Assembly (NCBI GenBank): GCA_038046265.1
Contig: JBBSWN010000025.1
Location: 1 to 34,453 of the forward strand
DNA length: 34,453 nucleotides
Source: JAGWAC01 sp038046265
GTDB lineage: Archaea > Nanobdellota > Nanobdellia > SCGC-AAA011-G17 > JACPIM01
Direction: 5' to 3'
Within the stretch, counting starts at the first letter, position 1. Every line of letters begins with the position of its first letter. Both the position numbers and the translations under genes were made by a program. Of the stretch, positions 29,796 to 34,453 are shown one piece after another. Below the pieces are notes generated by a model. That model was not told the origin of the DNA and did not search any database. It worked only from the letters and a program-made list of their open reading frames with translations.

Positions 29796-30091
29796 AAATC
29801 AAATTCTATTAAGTCCTCTAACGGTTTTAATTTTTTATCAAGCTCTTCTTTCTTTTTAACATTTCTTAATACGCCTTCTTCAGTATCTACAAGAACTATA
29901 GAATGAGAGCCGTCATATCCGTCATGATAATGTTCTATATGTGTTGCTTGTCCTAGATTTATATTTCTTAAATGAATAAAATCTCCTTGGTTAATTGGAT
30001 TAGCAAAACCTAGTTTCTTGAAAGTCATCCACTCTGACTCAACTCCTTCTATTCCAGCAGGCAGTTCAATTCTTAATTTGTAGACATACAT
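29792..30091 (-). CDS. Hypothetical small protein with His-rich loop
   Basis: A 99-residue soluble protein when started at the ATG at 30089-30091 (MYVYKLRIELPAGIEGVESE). A longer open frame reaches 30214 but adds an unlikely hydrophobic, Cys-containing part and crosses the divergent promoter. The core has GDFIHLRNINLGQATHIEHY followed by HDGYDGSHSIVLVD, with five His in about 20 residues, possibly a metal site. The end is charged (KKKEELDKKLKPLEDLIEFD). TATA-like TTTTTTAAACAG lies about 25 nt upstream. No family was recognised. It overlaps trxB by 4 bp, convergently. Confidence 0.6.
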   Translation of the reverse strand: MYVYKLRIELPAGIEGVESEWMTFKKLGFANPINQGDFIHLRNINLGQATHIEHYHDGYDGSHSIVLVDTEEGVLRNVKKKEELDKKLKPLEDLIEFDF

Positions 30092-30191
30092 AAAAATTTC
30101 AACAAATAATCTGTTTAAAAAACTACCTATTGACTGCTTTTCAAATAAAATAATCAAATAATTTATATACTCTAGAATAATATTACATTTT

Positions 30192-30614
30192 ATGTTACAG
30201 TCAGTTGATGTCAATCTTTTAGCAGTTCTTGTATCTGCAGTTGTATCAATGATAGTAGGAATGTCTTGGTATTCTCAAACTTTGTTTGGAAAAGAATGGA
30301 TGAAATTAATGAATATTTCTAAAAAAGACATCGAAAAAGCAAAAAACAAGAGTATGAAAAAAGAAATAACAGCCGCATTTGTTTCTAATTTGGTTTTGGC
30401 CTATGTACTTTCATTATTCTTGAAATATACAGGAGCATCAACAGCATCAGAAGGTTTGATTGTAGGCTTCTTAGTCTGGCTTGGTTTCCAAGCTACCCTG
30501 GCGCTAGGAAGCGTGTTATGGGAAGGAAGGCCAGTAAAATTATACTTGATTAATGTTGCTCATTACTTAGTTAACTTGTTAGTATTAAGTTTAATTCTAG
30601 TTTCCTGGGCTTAA
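30192..30614 (+). CDS. DUF1761 family membrane protein
   Basis: A 140-residue four-helix membrane protein. NLLAVLVSAVVSMIVGMSWY, then SQTLFGKEWMKL, the loop KAKNKSMKKEITAAFVSNLV, VGFLVWLGFQATLALGSVLW, EGRPVKLYLINVAHYLVNLL fit the DUF1761 pattern (WYSxxxFGKxW near the start and FxWxG in the third helix). No biochemical role is established for the family. TATA-like ATTTATATAC about 25 nt upstream of the ATG makes it nearly leaderless. Confidence 0.87.
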   Translation: MLQSVDVNLLAVLVSAVVSMIVGMSWYSQTLFGKEWMKLMNISKKDIEKAKNKSMKKEITAAFVSNLVLAYVLSLFLKYTGASTASEGLIVGFLVWLGFQATLALGSVLWEGRPVKLYLINVAHYLVNLLVLSLILVSWA

Positions 30615-30661
30615 TTTTCCATAGCATAAGTTTTAAAAATAGTTTCTTTATACAATTTTTC

Positions 30662-31834
30662 ATGTTAGAAGATTTGATATATAGGCCCTATCAATTTAGC
30701 ATGGACAGATCAATTAAAGAATTATTTGAAAGAGGAATATTTTCTTTAGCCTTGCTCCCAGATAAAAACGACTTTCTTCTTACACAAGAAGGTAAAATAT
30801 TGAGAGACAAGCTTATTGAAGAAAAAAGAGTTGAAGAATTTCATAAATTGCCTGCTAATGAAAGATTAAGATATATTTCTTTAGATAGACTTGATAGCTT
30901 AGATGGATATACAGTGCCGTTAACAGCTCATGATTATGGTGCCAAAACTCCAGTAATGTGGAACTCTTTATATCAACAGCATAATATAAATATAAGAAAT
31001 TTAATGGTAGTCGCTGACCCAGACTATCTTCCCGAAATAATTCCTGTTTTAAAAAATGACCCGATGTATTTGGGGGGTGGAATGGCTGTTGGATTTAAAG
31101 AAAAAATATTGTCTTTTTTAGATATTGTAAAGCCAAGTGACTTAAAAGCAGTAAACATAGTTTATAAAAAAGACAGCAGACTAATTGGCGAAAATACAGA
31201 TGCTCTCGGCTTTGTAAAAAGCTTAGAAGAATCGCTCGCATTAGTAGGAAAAGAAATCAAGGGAAGCAACTTAGTAATCTATGGCTCTGGTGGTGTTGCA
31301 AAAGAAGTAACCAAACTTCTCGCAGAAAAAGGAGCTGCAAGAATAAGAATTGTTAATAGGACTTTCTCTAAAGCAGTAGCTCTAGCTCATTACTTAAATG
31401 AAACTTATGGTCTTGTAGCAGAAGGCATTGGAGAAGAACTTAGTCGCGGCGTAGTTTTAAATTCTGAAATAAAGGCAGATGCTTTAGTTAATTTGTCAGA
31501 TAAAGGAAGCGATGGAGCTTTAGTTGATGCTGCAATGTATGCTGAAGCCAGCCAATATAATGAATCAAAATCCAGAGATATATTAAGATATTTAAAAAGT
31601 TTAAGGCCTGACATTGTAATAGCTGACATTGTTCTTCCAAAAATACAGCCGTCTATTTCATTAAGACTGGCTAAGGCAGAAGGCCTTCAAAATCTTTTAG
31701 ATGGAAAGCCAATGGTTATTAATCAAGCAGCTCCAGCTTATATTCTTGTCCAGGGAAGCCATCCATCTAAGCACGCAAAAATACTCTCAGAAAGTGAAGT
31801 GTTAAGTACAATGAGAACAGCAGCAACAAAATAA
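30662..31834 (+). CDS. Shikimate dehydrogenase-like protein with N-terminal extension
   Basis: A 390-residue protein. Residues from about 95 to 290 resemble shikimate/quinate 5-dehydrogenase: GGGMAVGFKEKILSFLD stands where the substrate loop (xVTxPxK) is expected, LIGENTDALGFVKSLEE matches the G-NTDGxG motif, and GSNLVIYGSGGVAKEVTKLL plus IRIVNRTFSKAVALA is the NAD(P)-binding fold. The first 90 residues (MLEDLIYRPYQFSMDRSIKE, then LSLDGYTVPLTAHDYG region) are not typical AroE. No other shikimate-pathway gene is in the window, and the substrate loop differs, so it may act on another compound. Confidence 0.75.
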   Translation: MLEDLIYRPYQFSMDRSIKELFERGIFSLALLPDKNDFLLTQEGKILRDKLIEEKRVEEFHKLPANERLRYISLDRLDSLDGYTVPLTAHDYGAKTPVMWNSLYQQHNINIRNLMVVADPDYLPEIIPVLKNDPMYLGGGMAVGFKEKILSFLDIVKPSDLKAVNIVYKKDSRLIGENTDALGFVKSLEESLALVGKEIKGSNLVIYGSGGVAKEVTKLLAEKGAARIRIVNRTFSKAVALAHYLNETYGLVAEGIGEELSRGVVLNSEIKADALVNLSDKGSDGALVDAAMYAEASQYNESKSRDILRYLKSLRPDIVIADIVLPKIQPSISLRLAKAEGLQNLLDGKPMVINQAAPAYILVQGSHPSKHAKILSESEVLSTMRTAATK

Positions 31835-32256
31835 GAATTTTTTACTCCCAAATCACATTATCTGAAAACAAACTATGATTCGTCTACGAAAGTAACACTA
31901 TACTTGTTTATATACTTATTTTTTCACCTCCCTTAAAACCTTAAATTCTTTACTTTTAACAAAATCTTAATTGTAACCACACAATAATAATTAGTATATG
32001 TTACTTTAATATATAATAATCATTTGTACACATTCTATAGTAATAATGCTTAAATAATTCCCTCCTATTCTAGTTTCTAAAATTACTCAAGTGTTAATTT
32101 GGGGGTGGCAATATCATAAAAAAATTTAATGAAACTTTGTGCAAAGATGGTTATCATCTTGACTTACTTAGTTTTCTATTTCACACTCTTAATTTCAGCT
32201 TAATGCTGAATAAAGAAAATATGTTAAACAAAAAACAAGATAGGAGGTTAGAATAA
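31835..32256 (+). promoter_or_regulatory. 422-bp leader/promoter region of the surface-protein cluster
   Basis: No long gene is present. TATA-like stretches occur at TTTATATAC (about 31908) and TTTAATATATAATAATC (about 32004-32020). An SD-like GGGGGTGGCA starts at 32101. From 32113 a frame is open for 47 codons with no ATG at its head (ATC ATA AAA...) and stops at 32254-32256, directly in front of the next ATG. AGGAGG at 32242-32247 serves the surface-protein gene. A short ATG frame (MKLCAKMVIILTYLVFYFTL..., 32129-32203) also reads like a bare signal peptide. Confidence 0.5.
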
Positions 32257-33363
32257 ATGAAACAAAAAATAATTGCAACTTTGATGACATTATTACTAGT
32301 GATTGGAATGACTCCAGTTTTCGCAGTTAGTGTAGGAACTGGTGTTGGTATTGATATTGAAACAGAGGATTTTGCACCTGCAGTGTACTTTGATTCTGAT
32401 GAAAGATTAGTTTTAGATGATAATACACCTACGGGAAGAAATGCACCAGGAACAGATTTAGCTGGAGACAGAGTAAATAACTATGCTTTTGAGGGTGAAA
32501 AAGTAACTTGGTCTGTTTTAGTTCATGACAGAAATGGCATTGAAACTTTAATGGGTAATCCTTCAGTTACTGTTGGCCCAACACAAGGTACTGGTAATGA
32601 CGAAGAAGCTTTATGTGACGTTGGTGCTCAATTAGCAGATGGCGATGCTTTGACAGAGTTTAATGTAAGAGACGGTCCAGATGCTTTAGTATTTGATGCA
32701 GACACAATGAGAGTTTATGATTGTACTCTAACAGTTGAAAGCCCAGATTCAATGGATGGCGAATTTTGGATAACTGCAGAAGCAACAGACTCTAGTGGAT
32801 TATCTGGAGCAGCTAATGAAAACGAATTCTGGTGGTTCAACCCAGTTATAGCATTAGACATTAACGGTGCTTTAGACTTTGGAACAGTTAGACCAGGAGC
32901 AACATCCTATTCTACAACATTGACAGTTGGAAATGATGCCTCACCTGGAAGTGGAGTATTATTAGATATGTTCATTTCAGGTTCAGACTTTACAGATCCA
33001 GCAAGCAGCGGAGCAAAATGCCCAACAACAAATGAGCTAAATTTAAACGGACCTGATGGATTTGTCGGAACAGCAGATGATGCTTTCAGATACTTAGCAA
33101 CTAATGGTGCACACAGCTCAGCATTGTCTAATGGTGCAGCTGATGCTCAAGGTTACAGTCCAATACCTAACGGTGCAAGAATTACAGAAGCAGACCAAGT
33201 AATGACAGGTGATGATTATTTGGCTAGTGCAATTGACTTAGCATCAGGTAATGTATTGGCTCCAGGAGCAGAATTATCTGTTACATTAAGATTGGCATTG
33301 CCTAACCCATGTAATGGAGATTTCACAGATGGTAGCATCTGGTTCTGGGCTGAAGCAGTCTAA
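32257..33363 (+). CDS. Abundant-type secreted surface protein
   Basis: A 368-residue exported protein. The signal peptide is MKQKIIATLMTLLLVIGMTP (cleaved near VFA). The mature start VGTGVGIDIETEDFAPAVYF, then DDNTPTGRNAPG and RVNNYAFEGEKVTWSVLV, matches a family I recall as common in Woesearchaeota/Pacearchaeota (GxGxDIETExFxP, NNYAFEGE). No membrane helix is seen after the signal. Two beta-sandwich domains are likely: 25-190 and 200-368, the latter from ALDFGTVRPGATSYSTTLTV. Four Cys may pair. AGGAGG about 9 nt before the ATG, a long leader and G/C-richer codons point to strong expression. Confidence 0.75.
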   Translation: MKQKIIATLMTLLLVIGMTPVFAVSVGTGVGIDIETEDFAPAVYFDSDERLVLDDNTPTGRNAPGTDLAGDRVNNYAFEGEKVTWSVLVHDRNGIETLMGNPSVTVGPTQGTGNDEEALCDVGAQLADGDALTEFNVRDGPDALVFDADTMRVYDCTLTVESPDSMDGEFWITAEATDSSGLSGAANENEFWWFNPVIALDINGALDFGTVRPGATSYSTTLTVGNDASPGSGVLLDMFISGSDFTDPASSGAKCPTTNELNLNGPDGFVGTADDAFRYLATNGAHSSALSNGAADAQGYSPIPNGARITEADQVMTGDDYLASAIDLASGNVLAPGAELSVTLRLALPNPCNGDFTDGSIWFWAEAV

Positions 33364-33400
33364 ATAAATTTTTTTTTATTTTTTTTATTTTTTAAAAATC
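33364..33400 (+). terminator. T-rich terminator after surface-protein gene
   Basis: Just after the stop, runs of T (about 33369-33394) without a hairpin match intrinsic termination by archaeal RNA polymerase, which needs only a U-rich tract. Confidence 0.6.
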
Positions 33401-33452
33401 ATAATCATTAATTCATACTCACTATTTAATTTAAAAGGAGGAAGAATAAAAA

Positions 33453-33947
33453 ATGAAATTAGTAAGAAAATTTATCATAAGTCTCTTACTAGTTATTGGT
33501 TTATTTGGAACAATAATTAGCGGGGCAATGGCTTTAGGTTTAGATGAAGTAAGAATAAAAACAGTAGGGGAAGGACAAACATTAAGAACAACAGAAGTTA
33601 AAGTACAGGTAGCAGCTAGACAAGCAGTTGAATGCGAGTATGAGGTTGGAGTTTACGAAAATATTGGTGATGAAGATCCCGCACTTACAGATTTTGATGA
33701 TAGGTCTTTTGATGCTCCAGCAAGAGCCCGTGTACAAAATAATAAGTTCACAATAGATTACTCAGATTTTTTTGATGAAACAAGTGACGTTGATAGAACA
33801 ATAAGAAAAGGAAATAGAATAATAAGGATATTCGAAATACATGAATATCTCTTAGATATAACTTGTTCAACAGATGAAGGAGACTCAGTTAATAAGGAAG
33901 TTAGGTTCTTAATACAACCACTGCCAAGAGTAGAAATAGATGACTAA
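33453..33947 (+). CDS. Secreted beta-rich protein, second of surface cluster
   Basis: A 164-residue exported protein. The signal peptide is MKLVRKFIISLLLVIGLFGT followed by IISGAMA. The mature part begins LGLDEVRIKTVGEGQTLRTT and has alternating charged and hydrophobic strands, as in a single beta sandwich; AVECEYEVGVY and LDITCSTDEGD each give a Cys that may pair. There is no membrane helix. GGAGGA 9 nt before the ATG is a strong ribosome site. It ends in LIQPLPRVEIDD. It follows the large surface protein by 89 bp with T-rich termination in between, so it is separately transcribed or partly read through. Function is unknown. Confidence 0.72.
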   Translation: MKLVRKFIISLLLVIGLFGTIISGAMALGLDEVRIKTVGEGQTLRTTEVKVQVAARQAVECEYEVGVYENIGDEDPALTDFDDRSFDAPARARVQNNKFTIDYSDFFDETSDVDRTIRKGNRIIRIFEIHEYLLDITCSTDEGDSVNKEVRFLIQPLPRVEIDD

Positions 33948-33975
33948 TTTTTTTATTTTTCTTTTTTTAAAACCT
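33948..33975 (+). terminator. T-rich terminator after second surface gene
   Basis: T runs at about 33949-33968 directly after the stop codon, as expected for archaeal intrinsic termination. Confidence 0.55.
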
Positions 33976-34068
33976 ATACTCTACAATAATAATCTTTAAA
34001 AAAACAGGGATGATAAAATTTTCAAAGGCTTACTTTTTTGGTTAAGCTTTTTAGTTAAAAAGGTTATA

Positions 34069-34453
34069 ATGAAAAAATTAACAGTCCTAATCTTAGTATT
34101 CTTAATTTCTATATTATCTAGTTCTTTAGTTAATGCTTATTATCGTGATGCTTTCTGGGAATGTACTAGAGGTGGAGAACAAAGCCAAGGTGATGCATTT
34201 GGAAGATTTTCTCCTAGTTTGCAGCCAGATGGAATTTGTAAAAAATCCTGTTGTATTCTTTGTACATCAAGAAGCCCAATAAGAGATTGTTTTGGTGGTA
34301 ATGCAAAACCAATGTGTTCTTGTGCTCAAGGAACTTCAACAGACCAAACAGCTCCAGAATTAACAGTAAATTCACCAGTTCAAAGCAGTGTTTATGAAAA
34401 AAGATCAGTAGACATGAATGTTCAAATAACAGAACAAGTTAAATTAGAATGGC
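34069..34453 (+). CDS. Secreted Cys-rich protein with Ig-like domain (partial)
   Basis: A gene cut by the window end after 128 codons. The signal peptide is MKKLTVLILVFLISILSSSL (then VNA). A compact Cys-rich domain follows: FWECTRGGE, GICKKSCCILCTSRS, IRDCFGG, PMCSCAQG, eight Cys in about 55 residues. A linker, STDQTAPELTVNSPVQSSVY, opens an Ig-like domain (TAPxLTVNSPxxxxVY is typical of archaeal surface repeats). It is probably a multi-domain surface protein. The region just upstream has an AT-rich palindrome (CTTTTTAGTTAAAAAG) but no strong Shine-Dalgarno. Confidence 0.78.
   Translation, partial: MKKLTVLILVFLISILSSSLVNAYYRDAFWECTRGGEQSQGDAFGRFSPSLQPDGICKKSCCILCTSRSPIRDCFGGNAKPMCSCAQGTSTDQTAPELTVNSPVQSSVYEKRSVDMNVQITEQVKLEW

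Noticed and set aside
34042..34066. AT-rich palindrome before the Cys-rich gene as an operator
   Set aside because: CTTTTTAGTTAAAAAG is made of A and T runs that are frequent by chance here; no second copy supports it.
1..34453. CRISPR arrays, insertion sequences and rRNA genes
   Set aside because: I saw no regularly spaced direct repeats, no transposase motifs with terminal inverted repeats, and no rRNA-like stretches.

Overview
The window is about 34 kb of strongly AT-rich archaeal DNA. The archaeal signs are TFE-alpha, archaeal/eukaryote-type ProRS and an archaeal AlaRS with its zinc-binding N-terminus, a DUF460-type RNase H-fold protein, an ADP-forming acetyl-CoA synthetase beta subunit, TATA boxes about 25 nt before many (apparently leaderless) starts, and bulge-helix-bulge tRNA introns. 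Small genes, many small membrane or secreted proteins of unknown function, a stand-alone Asn-synthetase-like domain and surface proteins of a recognisable type suggest a DPANN archaeon of the Woesearchaeota/Pacearchaeota kind. That placement is inference; no rRNA is present. There are two assembly gaps: 100 N at 9664-9763 and 10 N inside alaS.

Layout. 1-3.4 kb: metallophosphoesterase end, small secreted protein, RNase H-fold protein, proS, small membrane protein and a HAD phosphatase. 3.4-7.2 kb: tight operon of a PHP phosphoesterase, an unusual HAD-like protein and a secreted transglutaminase-like protein. 7.3-9.3 kb: tfe, an M50 membrane protease and a second PHP protein. 9.4-10.7 kb: AbrB-like mini-gene, its broken partner, the gap and acdB. 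10.8-16.8 kb: two coiled-coil proteins, msrA, alaS, orphan proteins, an HTH regulator and a frameshifted mini-gene. 16.8-19.2 kb: secreted/membrane pair including a lamin-tail-domain protein. 19.2-21.1 kb: VanZ-like, rhodanese, tandem paralogous membrane proteins. 21.2-21.8 kb: two tRNA genes. 21.8-23.6 kb: PadR-controlled divergent locus. 23.6-28.1 kb: secreted nuclease, PP-loop enzyme, large surface protein, SIMPL protein. 28.2-31.8 kb: vapBC, thioredoxin reductase, membrane protein, shikimate-dehydrogenase-like protein. 31.8 kb to end: three consecutive secreted-protein genes, the first two with strong Shine-Dalgarno sites.

The most striking content is the tRNA pair. tRNA-Arg(UCU) and tRNA-Cys(GCA), 340 bp apart, each carry three introns (20, 24, 11 nt and 22, 14, 29 nt). 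Five of the six fold by hand into complete 3-4-3 bulge-helix-bulge motifs whose removal gives standard cloverleaf tRNAs of 75 and 73 nt; the sixth has one mismatch. Several introns share an ATC-A-rich-GAT hairpin, and their BHB helices use tRNA stem strands, which implies that some introns must leave before the final fold can form.

A second well-defined system is the PadR locus: two 16-bp inverted repeats flank the TATA box of a divergent small-protein/flavin-reductase unit. vapBC has a similar palindromic promoter. Genes for secreted proteins and a few others use GGGGGTGA or AGGAGG ribosome-binding sites, whereas many housekeeping genes look leaderless.
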